From RGIG9379 sp031553005 (GTDB taxonomy: Bacteria > Bacteroidota > Bacteroidia > Bacteroidales > Paludibacteraceae), in assembly GCA_031553005.1 (NCBI GenBank), contig JAVBMA010000022.1, positions 1 through 64,000 of the forward strand: 64,000 nt of DNA, read 5' to 3'. The position numbers were made by a program, and so were the translations under genes. The notes beneath the pieces were generated by a model. That model saw nothing but the letters and a program-made list of their open reading frames with translations. It did no database searches and was not told where the DNA came from. This document shows positions 45,470 through 54,311 of this stretch, one piece after another. The first letter of the stretch is position 1, and each line of letters begins with the position of its first letter.

Positions 45470-45961
45470 ATGAGGAATATTTTTTTATTCGGTATGCTAT
45501 TATTAGCTATAAACGCTTTTGGTCAGGAACCTTTGACCAAAGACCAGGAAAAGAAATTGAAAACAATTCAAAAGGAGACCACCAAGCAGCTTAATAGCAT
45601 AGTAGATAATGCGGAAATGACTCAAGGTGAGAAGAAAAGCCGCATACAGTTATTGAAAAACGAACGCGATTCGAAGTTGGCTGATTTTATGGCGAGTACA
45701 CAAGTTTCCCAAGCCCTGTCAAAAGATCCGGTGAAATGGAGTAAGGCAGAGAAACAAATTGACAAGAACGAAGTAGCCCGGTTGAAGAATGAGAAAAAAA
45801 ACCGTTTGGCAGAGATTAGTTCCCAACAAAAACTGCTGGAAAAACAAGAATCGGATATTGAAAAACAGTTGAAAGACCTGAAGGCAAAACAAGCAGATAT
45901 AAAACAGCAACAAAAAAACCTCAAAAATAAAGAGAAATCCGTGAAGAGCGAATATAATTGA
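45470..45961 (+). CDS. Periplasmic coiled-coil protein
   Basis: 163 residues. A signal peptide (MRNIFLFGMLLLAINAFGQ) is followed by a highly charged, Lys/Glu/Gln-rich helix; residues about 105-160 (LAEISSQQKLLEKQESDIEKQLKDL) are a continuous coiled coil. No domain is recognised. No catalytic feature is seen; an envelope scaffold or chaperone-like role is only a guess. It is followed by a terminator hairpin at 45988-46026. Confidence 0.7.
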   Translation: MRNIFLFGMLLLAINAFGQEPLTKDQEKKLKTIQKETTKQLNSIVDNAEMTQGEKKSRIQLLKNERDSKLADFMASTQVSQALSKDPVKWSKAEKQIDKNEVARLKNEKKNRLAEISSQQKLLEKQESDIEKQLKDLKAKQADIKQQQKNLKNKEKSVKSEYN

Positions 45962-45987
45962 CCTTCCGGCGTAAAAGTCCGAAAATG

Positions 45988-46026
45988 TCCCATTCTAAAA
46001 TAAAAGCAGCTTGTTTTAGAATGGGA
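45988..46026. terminator. Terminator hairpin
   Basis: Arms tcccattctaaaa (45988-46000) and ttttagaatggga (46014-46026) pair perfectly over a 13-base loop, followed by T-rich sequence. It separates the interruption from the second part of the pigment locus. Confidence 0.7.
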
Positions 46027-46075
46027 TATTTTCGTTTATTTGTTAATAAAAGTATAAAATGCCGCTTTTTATTCT

Positions 46076-46083
46076 TACATTTG
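46076..46083 (+). promoter_or_regulatory. -7 element for the second half of the pigment locus
   Basis: TACATTTG matches TAnnTTTG and lies 34 bases before the thioesterase ATG. No TTTG is found at -33 spacing. Confidence 0.45.
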
Positions 46084-46116
46084 CAATCTTCAAAATACTC
46101 TGTTACTTAAAGTCAA

Positions 46117-46560
46117 ATGATAAGGAAAAAAAGTGAGGAAGCTGCATTAGTGGACAGAACTACGCTACGGGTTCGTTTCAGCGAAGTGGACTCCATGCAG
46201 ATTGTTTGGCATGGTGAGTATGTCCGGTATTTTGAAGATGGACGCGAGTCTTTCGGAAGGAATTTCGGCATCAAATATATGGATGTGTATAACGCCGGAT
46301 ATACGATTCCGATGGTAGAAATCACTTGTCAATACAAGTCTCCATTGAAGGTAGACGACCGCGCCATTGTAGAGACCCGATTTATAAACAGCGATGCAGC
46401 TAAGATTATTTTCGAGTATTCCGTTTTCAGGGAATCCGATAATTTATTGGTTGCAACAGGACGCAGCGTACAGGTTTTTCTAAACAAGGATTTTGAACTG
46501 GAGCTGGTGAGTCCTGATTTTTTTGTCGAATGGAAAAAGAAATGGAATATAATCCGGTAG
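46117..46560 (+). CDS. Acyl-ACP/CoA thioesterase (hotdog, 4HBT type)
   Basis: 147 residues. The family motif is FSEVDSMQIVWHGEYVRYFEDGRE, with the catalytic Asp in EVDS, and VEITCQYKSPLKVDD follows. Aryl polyene loci usually hold one such thioesterase, which could release acyl chains or proof-read ACP. It overlaps the next gene by about 30 bases. Confidence 0.85.
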   Translation: MIRKKSEEAALVDRTTLRVRFSEVDSMQIVWHGEYVRYFEDGRESFGRNFGIKYMDVYNAGYTIPMVEITCQYKSPLKVDDRAIVETRFINSDAAKIIFEYSVFRESDNLLVATGRSVQVFLNKDFELELVSPDFFVEWKKKWNIIR

Positions 46561-48296
46561 TTTATGCTGTAAGTGATAATATTATTTCTTCATTGGGATT
46601 TTCCACAGAAGAAAATATTGCACAGGTCATGAGCGGAAAAACCGGAATCCTGCCTGTCTCGGATACTGCTTTGTATCCCGAACCCTTTCCCGCATCTTTG
46701 ATAGACCGGAAAAAAGTTTCGGATATGCTTCCGGCAGACTTTGCCCGATTCCATCAGTTGGAACAACTGATGTTGCTCTCTTCTGCCGATGCATTAAAAC
46801 GTTGCAGTGTTGAGCCCGCTTCTTCCCGGACTATTTTTATATTCTCCACCACCAAAGGCAATATAGATTTATTAGCCAATGCCGGAGAATTGCATCCGGA
46901 TGCAGAGTTAGGCATCATGGCTCAGAGGGTTGCCTCTTTTTGGAACTCCCCTAACAAACCGCTGGTTATTTCGAATGCCTGTATCTCAGGAGTACTGGCA
47001 GTTGTTTTGGGCGAGAGGTTGATAAAATCAGGTAGTTATGACCACGCCGTTTTGATTGGCGGAGATTTATCTACCGAATTTGCTATTTCCGGTTTCCAAT
47101 CCTTTAAGTCGGTCAGCCCCAATCCATGCAAGCCCTATGATAAAGACCGGGACGGATTATCAATGGGCGAAGGTATTGCCACACTGATACTCTCCTCCGG
47201 CCGGACGTTGGTAAAAGACGCTGTTCCGGTGATGGTTGCAGGCGGTTCGAGCAGTAACGATGCCAATCATATCTCCGGGCCCTCACGCACGGGCGACGGA
47301 CTTTTTTTTACAATGAAAGACGCAATGGAAGAAGCCGGGATACCGGTTTCGGATATTGACCTTATAAATCCGCATGGCACAGCCACGCTTTTCAACGATG
47401 AGATGGAATCCAAAGCGATTGCATTAGCTTCACTTTCCGGCTGTCCGTTACTTGGCTTGAAAGGCTATATCGGGCACACGTTGGGAGCTGCCGGGCTGAT
47501 AGAATCTATTATTTGCATAGAATCTATACGCAGGCAAATTCAGTTTAAGACAAAAGGATTTACCGAGATTGGAGTTCCTCTTCCGGTGAATGTAACCACA
47601 GAAGTAAAAAAAGCCACTGTCCGGAATGTATTGAAAACGGCATCCGGCTTCGGAGGCTGCAACGCTTCGGTTATTTTCTCTTCCGTATCCGCCGGAAGCC
47701 CTTACAAACAGGCTCAGGATGTCCGGATTGTAAAAGAGTGCCTGATTGAAGACAAAAAAGTTATAGTAGGCGGTGCGGTAGCATTTGACGGAACCGCATG
47801 TGAAGACTTCGGAACCTTTATACGCGCTGCCTTCAAGTCGGTTTCCGCTCCCTATATGAAGTTTTCAAAGATGGACGACCTTTGCAAACTGGGGTTGACT
47901 GCTGCCGAGTTTCTGTTGCAGGGAGAGAATCTTTCAGGCAAATATAACCCGCGGGATATTGCCGTCTTATTGGCAAATCGCTATTCATCGCTGGATACCG
48001 ATATAGCCCATCAGAATATTATTGATATAAAAGAACCTTATCAACCCAGCCCTGCCGTATTTGTCTATACACTGGCTAATATTGTGATGGGTGAAATATG
48101 CATCAGGCATAAATTTCAAGGCGAAAACCTCTTTCTTGTCATTGAAAACCGGGATGAAAAGGAGATGATGAAACAAGCGGAGATACTTTTTTCCACGAGC
48201 AAGGCGAAAGCATGCATTGCCGGTTGGGCAGATTACCTGAATGGGAGATATTATGCCCGGCTGTTTTTACTGGAGAAAGGTTCTGTACGTAACTAA
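46530..48296 (+). CDS. Ketosynthase with extra C-terminal KS-like domain (KS2)
   Basis: 588 residues from ATG 46530 (a second ATG at 46542 is possible). The first ~385 residues are a ketosynthase with intact active site: C151 (SNACISG), H in NPHGTATLFND and H in IGHTLGAAG. The last ~195 residues do not align with KS. They resemble the separate short '3-oxoacyl-ACP synthase' protein of flexirubin loci (NPRDIAVLLANRYSSLDTD, PSPAVFVYTLANIVMGEICIRHK, KACIAGWADYL). A fusion of two proteins, or a linked partner, is inferred. It may bind ACP or load the starter. Confidence 0.8.
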   Translation: MEKEMEYNPVVYAVSDNIISSLGFSTEENIAQVMSGKTGILPVSDTALYPEPFPASLIDRKKVSDMLPADFARFHQLEQLMLLSSADALKRCSVEPASSRTIFIFSTTKGNIDLLANAGELHPDAELGIMAQRVASFWNSPNKPLVISNACISGVLAVVLGERLIKSGSYDHAVLIGGDLSTEFAISGFQSFKSVSPNPCKPYDKDRDGLSMGEGIATLILSSGRTLVKDAVPVMVAGGSSSNDANHISGPSRTGDGLFFTMKDAMEEAGIPVSDIDLINPHGTATLFNDEMESKAIALASLSGCPLLGLKGYIGHTLGAAGLIESIICIESIRRQIQFKTKGFTEIGVPLPVNVTTEVKKATVRNVLKTASGFGGCNASVIFSSVSAGSPYKQAQDVRIVKECLIEDKKVIVGGAVAFDGTACEDFGTFIRAAFKSVSAPYMKFSKMDDLCKLGLTAAEFLLQGENLSGKYNPRDIAVLLANRYSSLDTDIAHQNIIDIKEPYQPSPAVFVYTLANIVMGEICIRHKFQGENLFLVIENRDEKEMMKQAEILFSTSKAKACIAGWADYLNGRYYARLFLLEKGSVRN

Positions 48297-48350
48297 TACA
48301 GATTTAAAATTCCTTTGAAAAGGAACACATAAGATGGAGATTTTTTTTAC

Positions 48351-48509
48351 GATTATCCGAAAAATTACCACTGATGCATACATACATCAATGAATTTTAT
48401 AAACACAAAGACAGAAAGAACACGAAGTAGTAATTTATTATTTTATTTTCTTTGTGGACTTTGTGCCTTTGTGTTTACCTTTTTTCGTTTGTGGTAATAT
48501 TGCAGATAA
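48351..48509. repeat. Element with TTATCCG-type inverted ends, copy 2, containing cacaaag words
   Basis: Arms 48351-48371 (gattatccgaaaaattaccac) and 48491-48509 (gtggtaatattgcagataa) match as an inverted pair at 16 of 19 bases. The inner sequence has cacaaag and ctttgtg words in opposite orientation. The right arm ends about 30 bases before ACP2. Confidence 0.55.
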
Positions 48510-48538
48510 ACATATAATTTTTTAATTTGAAAAGAAAT

Positions 48539-48793
48539 ATGGATGAATTAATACATAATTTAAAAGTACAGTTAATCGAAGAACTCAATCTGGAAGAAGT
48601 AACCGCGGAAGATATCGATACCGATAGCCCTCTGTTCGGCGACGGTGGATTAGGATTGGATTCGATTGATGCATTGGAGATTATCCTTCTTCTCGAAAAA
48701 TATTACGGAATACGCATTACCGACCCGAAAGCAGGGAAAGATATTTTTTACTCTGTTAAGACATTAGCAGACTATATAAACAATAATAAGTGA
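48539..48793 (+). CDS. Acyl carrier protein (ACP2)
   Basis: 84 residues from ATG 48539; a TTG at 48527 is also in frame. The carrier Ser is in GLGLDSIDALEII (about residue 43). It is clearly paralogous to ACP3 at 59511: both have TAEDID or TPEDID, GLGLDSIDA and YGIRI.DPK. The stop overlaps the GTG start of KS3 by four bases, so it is translationally coupled. Confidence 0.92.
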   Translation: MDELIHNLKVQLIEELNLEEVTAEDIDTDSPLFGDGGLGLDSIDALEIILLLEKYYGIRITDPKAGKDIFYSVKTLADYINNNK

Positions 48794-49998
48794 TTAGTGA
48801 TAAAGTGATTAATAAAGGGTGCTATATTACCGGATTGGGAGTCGTTTCGGCTATCGGTAACAATGTAGAAGAAAATTTCTGTTCGCTGAAAAGCAAAAAA
48901 ACAGGAGTCTCCTCCCTTACTTTATTTGAGACAAACCATAAAGTGCCCGTTGCAGAAGTAAAGCTGACAAACGAACAGTTGCAATCCCGCTTGGAGCTTT
49001 CTTCCGCTAAACGCTATTCCCGTACAGCCCTGTTGGGAATGATGGCAGTCAAAGAAGCCCTGAAAGACGCTTGTCTGGAAGATACAAACGGATTGCGTAT
49101 CGGATTGATTTCCTCTACATCCGCGGGAGGCATGGATTTAAGCGAACGCTTTTACAAAGAAAACATAGAAAAAGCCAACGGCGGCAGACTACGCGATATT
49201 GCCTCACATGATTGCGGAGACAGCACTGAGAAGATTGCCGCTTATGCCGGTATTACCGGATTTGTAACAACAATCAGTACCGCGTGTTCCTCTTCCGCCA
49301 ATGCCATTATGCTTGGCGACCGGATGTTGCGCCACGGATTGCTCGATGTCGTTGTTGTCGGAGGTGTTGACCCGCTTTGCAAATTCACGGTAAACGGTTT
49401 TAGCTCTCTGATGATTTTGGACAAAGAACATTGCCGCCCTTTTGACGAATCCCGCACAGGCCTCAATTTGGGAGAAGGTGCAGGATTTCTTGTTTTACAA
49501 CGGGAAGAGACATTACGGCGCGAACCCTATTGCAGCCTGAAAGGCTATGCCAATGCCAATGACGCTTACCACCAAACAGCGACTTCGCCCGAAGGCGACG
49601 GCCCTCTGCTTGCAATGAGCAAAGCGTTGGAGAAAGCCCGCATGACACCCGGGATGGTCGACTATATCAATGTGCATGGCACAGGTACCGGAAATAACGA
49701 CCTTTCGGAAGGAAAAGCAATGAAGCGGCTCTTTGGCGACTGTGTACCGAGGTTCAGTTCCACAAAAGTATATACCGGACATACGTTGGGAGCAGCCGGA
49801 AGCATCGAAGCCGTTTATTCTGTTTTGTCAATTGCGAACGACGTTATTTTCCCGACATTCAATTTTAAAACACCAATTATAGATTTAGGATTAACACCCG
49901 AAACCGGATTTATTGAAAATGCCGGAGTGAAGACCGTCCTCTCCAACTCTTTCGGATTCGGAGGAAATGTTTCTTCCTTGGTTTTTTCCAAAAAGTAG
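48790..49998 (+). CDS. Beta-ketoacyl-ACP synthase (KS3)
   Basis: 402 residues if started at GTG 48790 (overlapping the ACP2 stop); GTG 48805 is an alternative. Catalytic triad: C166 (STACSSSANAI), H in NVHGTGTGNND and H in TGHTLGAAGSIE. C-terminus SNSFGFGGNVSSL is intact. It forms a cassette with ACP2 before and the chain-length-factor-like CLF1 after. That is the arrangement of elongating KS-CLF heterodimers in aryl polyene systems. Confidence 0.9.
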   Translation: MISDKVINKGCYITGLGVVSAIGNNVEENFCSLKSKKTGVSSLTLFETNHKVPVAEVKLTNEQLQSRLELSSAKRYSRTALLGMMAVKEALKDACLEDTNGLRIGLISSTSAGGMDLSERFYKENIEKANGGRLRDIASHDCGDSTEKIAAYAGITGFVTTISTACSSSANAIMLGDRMLRHGLLDVVVVGGVDPLCKFTVNGFSSLMILDKEHCRPFDESRTGLNLGEGAGFLVLQREETLRREPYCSLKGYANANDAYHQTATSPEGDGPLLAMSKALEKARMTPGMVDYINVHGTGTGNNDLSEGKAMKRLFGDCVPRFSSTKVYTGHTLGAAGSIEAVYSVLSIANDVIFPTFNFKTPIIDLGLTPETGFIENAGVKTVLSNSFGFGGNVSSLVFSKK

Positions 49999-50039
49999 CA
50001 AATTAAACGATTAGACGTTTAGTCAATTAGACAATTTTC

Positions 50040-51077
50040 ATGCAAGAATATTACATACAAAATATTAGTTCAATCAGTCCGCAACATACTTTCGAAACGG
50101 ACGGATTCCTTTCGCAACCGTTAGTGGACGGAGAAAGTGGTTCCGACTGCTTGCCGGCTATTGAACCCAACTATAAAGACTATATCACCGATGCCGGTTT
50201 GCGCCGCAGGATGAGCCGTGTGGTAAAGATGGGTGTCGCCGCAGCATTGAATTGCGTGAAAAACTCGTCTGTCGAAAATCCCGATGCAATTATTACCGCT
50301 ACCGGACTGGGTTGCCTGTCTGATACGGAAAAGTTCCTGAACGCTATTGTCGTCAACGACGAACAACTTCTCAATCCAACCTCATTTATCCAATCAACGT
50401 TCAATACAATCGGAGCACAAATAGCCCTGATATTGAAAAACCACAATTATAATTTCACATACGTGCACCGAGGTTTCTCTTTCGAATCGGCTCTGCTCGA
50501 TGCTATTATGCAGTTGGAAGACCAAGAAGCCCAAAGTGTACTCGTTGGAGCCGTCGACGAGATAACGCAAGTCTCATCGCAAGTGATGAAGCGCATGGGC
50601 TTTTGGAAGAATGGCGCTAAAATGGGAGAAGGAGCCCAATTTTTTATGCTCTCTTCCGTCCCTTCCGAAAGCGATTATGCCAAATTAAAAGCCGTTTCCA
50701 CCTTTTTACTCCCCGGCAACAGTAAAAACGCCGAAAACGAAATCGTTACCTTTTTAAATAAAAACGGACTTACACCGCAAAACATAGACTTGATTTTGCT
50801 CGGCAAAAGCGGAGATTCACGGCAGGATAAACCGTTCGTTCCGTTGCAACAAGGTATTTTCAATAAAATTCCTTCCGCAACTTTCAAACAATTATGCGGA
50901 GAATACCAGACAGCATCCTCATTCGGACTCTGGTGCGCCGCCCAGATATTGCGAAATCAGCAGATTCCTTTAACTTTGTCTCCGGAAAGAAAACCGGAAA
51001 AGATAGAAAGGGTTCTCATATATAATATTTACAGGAATACGAATCATTCTTTATTTCTGTTAGAAAAGTGTAAATAG
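50040..51077 (+). CDS. Chain-length-factor-like ketosynthase homologue (CLF1)
   Basis: 345 residues with thiolase/KS fold segments (DAIITATGLGCLSDTEKFL, PTSFIQSTFNTIGAQIAL, SVLVGAVDEITQ). At the active-site position the sequence is VHRGFSFESALLDA: no Cys. The usual second His in a GHT motif is not found either. It should act as the inactive partner that shapes the product with KS3. Belongs to the short ketoacyl-synthase family seen next to KS in aryl polyene loci. Paralogous to CLF2 at 60960. Confidence 0.85.
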   Translation: MQEYYIQNISSISPQHTFETDGFLSQPLVDGESGSDCLPAIEPNYKDYITDAGLRRRMSRVVKMGVAAALNCVKNSSVENPDAIITATGLGCLSDTEKFLNAIVVNDEQLLNPTSFIQSTFNTIGAQIALILKNHNYNFTYVHRGFSFESALLDAIMQLEDQEAQSVLVGAVDEITQVSSQVMKRMGFWKNGAKMGEGAQFFMLSSVPSESDYAKLKAVSTFLLPGNSKNAENEIVTFLNKNGLTPQNIDLILLGKSGDSRQDKPFVPLQQGIFNKIPSATFKQLCGEYQTASSFGLWCAAQILRNQQIPLTLSPERKPEKIERVLIYNIYRNTNHSLFLLEKCK

Positions 51078-51078
51078 T

Positions 51079-51777
51079 ATGCTGCCTTTTTTTCTTTTGC
51101 TCTTTTTTATTGCATTTTTGCTTGCTTTTTTCTTCTACGCCTCATACAGCATCTCTTCCGGAGTATATCTGAAAACGTATTGCAGAAAAGAGACGGACGA
51201 AAAGGAAATTGCACTCACATTCGACGATGGCCCCGATGCAACACATACTTCCCGGATATTGGATATCCTGAAAGAACGAAAAGTTGAGGCCGCTTTTTTC
51301 TGCATCGGGAGCAAAGTAGAAGAAAATCCGCAATTAGTAGCACGGATGCAGGAAGAAGGGCATTTGATAGGAAATCACTCCTATTCGCATGTTAACACCT
51401 TTCCGGTATTTCCGGCAGAAAAGATGATTGCAGACCTGCAACGCAGCGATGATGCCATAAAAGCAGTAACCAATCAACCGGTACGGTTTTTCCGTCCGCC
51501 CTTTGGAATTACCAATCCGATAATAAAAAAGGCGCTCCGGTCGTTTGACTATTATACGATTGGTTGGAGTATCCGCTCGTTGGATACCTCTATCAAAGAT
51601 GCCGGTAAGGTGGCAGAGCGCATTATTAAACGTATTCGTCCGGGCTCGGTCATCCTGTTACATGACCCTTTGCCACATTCGGAAGAGATATTGGTAAAAG
51701 TATTGGCTTATTTGGACGAAAACGATTATACGATAAAAAGAGTAGATAAATTATTTGACATAAATTCCAAGCATTAA
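51079..51777 (+). CDS. Polysaccharide deacetylase (NodB homology)
   Basis: 232 residues. An N-terminal membrane anchor (LPFFLLLFFIAFLLAFFFYASYSI) precedes the NodB domain: TFDDGPDATHT (catalytic base and metal Asp), GNHSYSHV (metal His pair), RFFRPPFG and ILLHDPLPH. All metal ligands are present, so an active de-N- or de-O-acetylase is expected. Such genes are common in flexirubin loci; the acceptor may be a carbohydrate or lipid-linked sugar that carries the pigment. Starts one base after the CLF1 stop. Confidence 0.85.
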   Translation: MLPFFLLLFFIAFLLAFFFYASYSISSGVYLKTYCRKETDEKEIALTFDDGPDATHTSRILDILKERKVEAAFFCIGSKVEENPQLVARMQEEGHLIGNHSYSHVNTFPVFPAEKMIADLQRSDDAIKAVTNQPVRFFRPPFGITNPIIKKALRSFDYYTIGWSIRSLDTSIKDAGKVAERIIKRIRPGSVILLHDPLPHSEEILVKVLAYLDENDYTIKRVDKLFDINSKH

Positions 51778-51796
51778 TTCTTGTAACTATTTAATC

Positions 51797-52447
51797 ATGA
51801 AAAAAATAACATTGATAACCGTATTACTGGCAGGATTTATTTCCCTGTTTGCCCAAAGTGAAATGAAACCAATGAGTGATGTAAGCGCGTTAAAAAAGAA
51901 AATGGCGGCAGAAGCCCAAAAAGTAAATTCGATTGAAAGCGACTTCATACAGGTAAAACACATGACAGCACTTGCCGGAGATATGACTTCAAAAGGAAAA
52001 TTCTATTACCAGAAAGAAGACAAAGTAAGTCTGGATTACACCTCCCCGATGAAATACCTGATAATCATCAACGGCTCCAAAATCAAGATGGTAGCCAACG
52101 GGAAAACAAGCGTTTACGATGTGGCATCCAACGGTTTGATGAAGGAGATGAAAGACGTTGTTTCCGCTTGTATGACAGGGAACCTGCAAGCAATGAACGG
52201 AAATTATACAATAGAGTATTTCCAGGACGCCAAAGAGTACCTCGTGAAGATATTCCCGTTGAACGAATCGGCTAAAGCGATAATTGACGAAGTCGATATC
52301 TATCTCGATAAAAACGACATGTCGGTAACCCGCATGCGGATGGTAGAAGCATCCAAAGATAAAAAGGCGAAAGACAAAGACTATACGGAATATCAATTCC
52401 TGAATAAAAAACTGAACGCTGCCATTCCGGCAAGCCAATTCAATTGA
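51797..52447 (+). CDS. LolA-type outer-membrane lipoprotein carrier
   Basis: 216 residues. A signal peptide (ITLIVLLAGFISLFA-type start) is followed by a LolA fold: VNSIESDFIQVKHM, SKGKFYYQKEDKVSLDYTSP, YLIIINGSKIKMV. A periplasmic carrier is a constant member of aryl polyene loci, probably moving the lipidated pigment to the outer membrane. The last base overlaps the start of the next gene. Confidence 0.88.
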   Translation: MKKITLITVLLAGFISLFAQSEMKPMSDVSALKKKMAAEAQKVNSIESDFIQVKHMTALAGDMTSKGKFYYQKEDKVSLDYTSPMKYLIIINGSKIKMVANGKTSVYDVASNGLMKEMKDVVSACMTGNLQAMNGNYTIEYFQDAKEYLVKIFPLNESAKAIIDEVDIYLDKNDMSVTRMRMVEASKDKKAKDKDYTEYQFLNKKLNAAIPASQFN

Positions 52448-53145
52448 AAACAACCAGACCGATTTTAATGACCGATACTGCAAACGAAATAAAAAGAGCA
52501 CTATTAAAATCCCTTTTCCGGATGGGCTTAGGGATTTTTCTACTCTTTTTTGCTGCCTGTTCTCCTAAAATATTCTCCGGACTGGAATCTGCCGGAACAA
52601 AAAAAAGCATATCCAAGCAAGAACTATATCCGGTTTTCAATGCCGGAGATTCAATCCGCATATTTAACATGCAGATTGATTACAAAGAGCATAACTTCTC
52701 CGGATTACTTATTGTAAAGCCTGATGAAAACGGTTTTACACGCGCTGTTTTTACGACTCTTTTCGGAATGACGGTTTTTGACTTTACGTTTAATGAAGCG
52801 GAATTCATCGTAAACCGTTGTATAGAGCAAATGCAGAAAAAGATGGTGTTGAATCTCTTGAAAAAAGATTTCAGGACGCTGTTTCTCTATAACGTCCCTC
52901 TCGTTTTCGATGCAAAGATTTATCAGGGAAAAGAGGCAACTGTCGGTTATAAAATAAAAACAAAAGACGGTAAGGGCTATTTCCTGACAAACACAACCGA
53001 TAAGCAGTTGCAAAAAGTCGAAATGCCCGGATGCATAACCTTGTTGTGTCTCGATTACCAAAATTATAGCAACGCTTTTCCGGAACATATACGGATGTTA
53101 CATCCGAAAATAAAGCTCAGCATGCAGCTTGACAGGATTGAGTAG
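52444..53145 (+). CDS. Locus-associated lipoprotein
   Basis: 233 residues from TTG 52444; ATG 52468 is a good alternative. Lipobox FFAACSPK follows the hydrophobic segment. The mature part is mixed alpha/beta (NFSGLLIVKPDENGFTRAVFTTLFGMTVFDFTF) and is not recognised as a known family. Pairing with LolA suggests a LolB-like outer-membrane acceptor for the pigment carrier; this is inferred from context only. Confidence 0.75.
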   Translation: MKTTRPILMTDTANEIKRALLKSLFRMGLGIFLLFFAACSPKIFSGLESAGTKKSISKQELYPVFNAGDSIRIFNMQIDYKEHNFSGLLIVKPDENGFTRAVFTTLFGMTVFDFTFNEAEFIVNRCIEQMQKKMVLNLLKKDFRTLFLYNVPLVFDAKIYQGKEATVGYKIKTKDGKGYFLTNTTDKQLQKVEMPGCITLLCLDYQNYSNAFPEHIRMLHPKIKLSMQLDRIE

Positions 53146-53159
53146 AAAGCCTTCCCCAT

Positions 53160-53269
53160 CCCCCTCCGAAGGAGGAGAGTGGCTAAAGTCGGAAGGTTAT
53201 TTTAATGTTTGAACTAATAATGAAATATGCTCTGCTCCCCCTCCAAAGGAGGGGGGTGGGGGAGGTCAA
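53160..53269. repeat. Spacer with two C-run/G-run hairpins
   Basis: tccccctccgaaggaggaga near 53160 and gctccccctccaaaggagg near 53233 are two related G/C palindromes, of the same family as 16603-16618 and about 27932. They lie between the lipoprotein gene and darA. Confidence 0.6.
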
Positions 53270-54211
53270 ATGGAAAAAACAATAGTCATATTCTATTATA
53301 CCCAAAGCGGTCAGGCTTTGGATATTGTTCGTAGTATCTGTGCCCCGTTGGAAGATGGAAACAATAAGATTGTCTACAAGGCAATAGAGCCTGAAAAAGC
53401 ATTTCCCTTTCCATGGAGCTGTATGGAATTTTTTGAGGCGTTTCCCGAATCCCGGCTTTCTATTCCGGTATCTCCCATAAAAGAGATAGAGTTGGATGAT
53501 GTAGCCGATGCCGACTTGGTAATTATTGCCGGGCAATCGTGGTATTTATCGCCATCCCTTCCATTACACGCTTTTTTTCAGGATGAAAAAATAAAAGCCT
53601 TCCTTAATGGGAAAAATATTGTAAATGTTTCCGGATGCCGTAATATGTGGGTAATGTCACAACGAAAAATCCGTAAATACATTTACGAAGCCGGAGGAAA
53701 TTACGCCGGACATATTGTATTGCAGGACAAAGCGCCCAATCTGGTCAGCGTATTGACTATTATACGTTGGCTTTTCTATAATAAGAAAGCAGCCTCACAC
53801 GGTTTACCTGCTGCCGGTGTCGGCGACGAAGATATAAAAGCAGCTTCCCGTTTCGGTGTGATTCTGAAAGAGACACTCGAAAACGGAGAGTGGAGCAACT
53901 TACAGGAAAAATTAATGCAATCCGGCGCAGTAGAATACAAACCCAGTGTCGTTTTTGTGGAGAAGGCGGGACACCGGATGTTTGGAATCTGGGCTAATTT
54001 TATACGCAAAAAGGGCGGATATCAGGATAAACGCAGAAGTCTCCGCGTACGGTTATTTTGTTATTACCTTTTTTTCGTTCTTTACATTGCCTCCCCTATC
54101 GGATTATTAGTTTTTTATCTAACTTTCCCCTTCCGTTTTTTCTTTATCAAAAAGCATAAACGGGAAATGTGCTATGAGTTAAATTGGAACGATTATAAAA
54201 AAATACAGTGA
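53270..54211 (+). CDS. darA: Dialkylresorcinol condensing enzyme DarA
   Basis: 313 residues resembling Bacteroidota DarA. The start TIVIFYYTQSGQALDIV is flavodoxin-like. AFPFPWSCMEFFEAFPES and IIAGQSWYLSPSLP are conserved blocks. A hydrophobic C-terminus (YLFFVLYIASPIGLLVFYL) suggests membrane association. DarA makes the cyclohexanedione or resorcinol ring from acyl chains together with DarB. darB follows about 100 bases downstream. Confidence 0.85.
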   Translation: MEKTIVIFYYTQSGQALDIVRSICAPLEDGNNKIVYKAIEPEKAFPFPWSCMEFFEAFPESRLSIPVSPIKEIELDDVADADLVIIAGQSWYLSPSLPLHAFFQDEKIKAFLNGKNIVNVSGCRNMWVMSQRKIRKYIYEAGGNYAGHIVLQDKAPNLVSVLTIIRWLFYNKKAASHGLPAAGVGDEDIKAASRFGVILKETLENGEWSNLQEKLMQSGAVEYKPSVVFVEKAGHRMFGIWANFIRKKGGYQDKRRSLRVRLFCYYLFFVLYIASPIGLLVFYLTFPFRFFFIKKHKREMCYELNWNDYKKIQ

Positions 54212-54311
54212 AGACGCTCAGGTAAAGATGTCCCGGTAATAAACAGTCCCAAATATCTGTTTATCCGAACATCTGTTTATCTGAACATCTGAATATCTAA
54301 TACATCACGTG

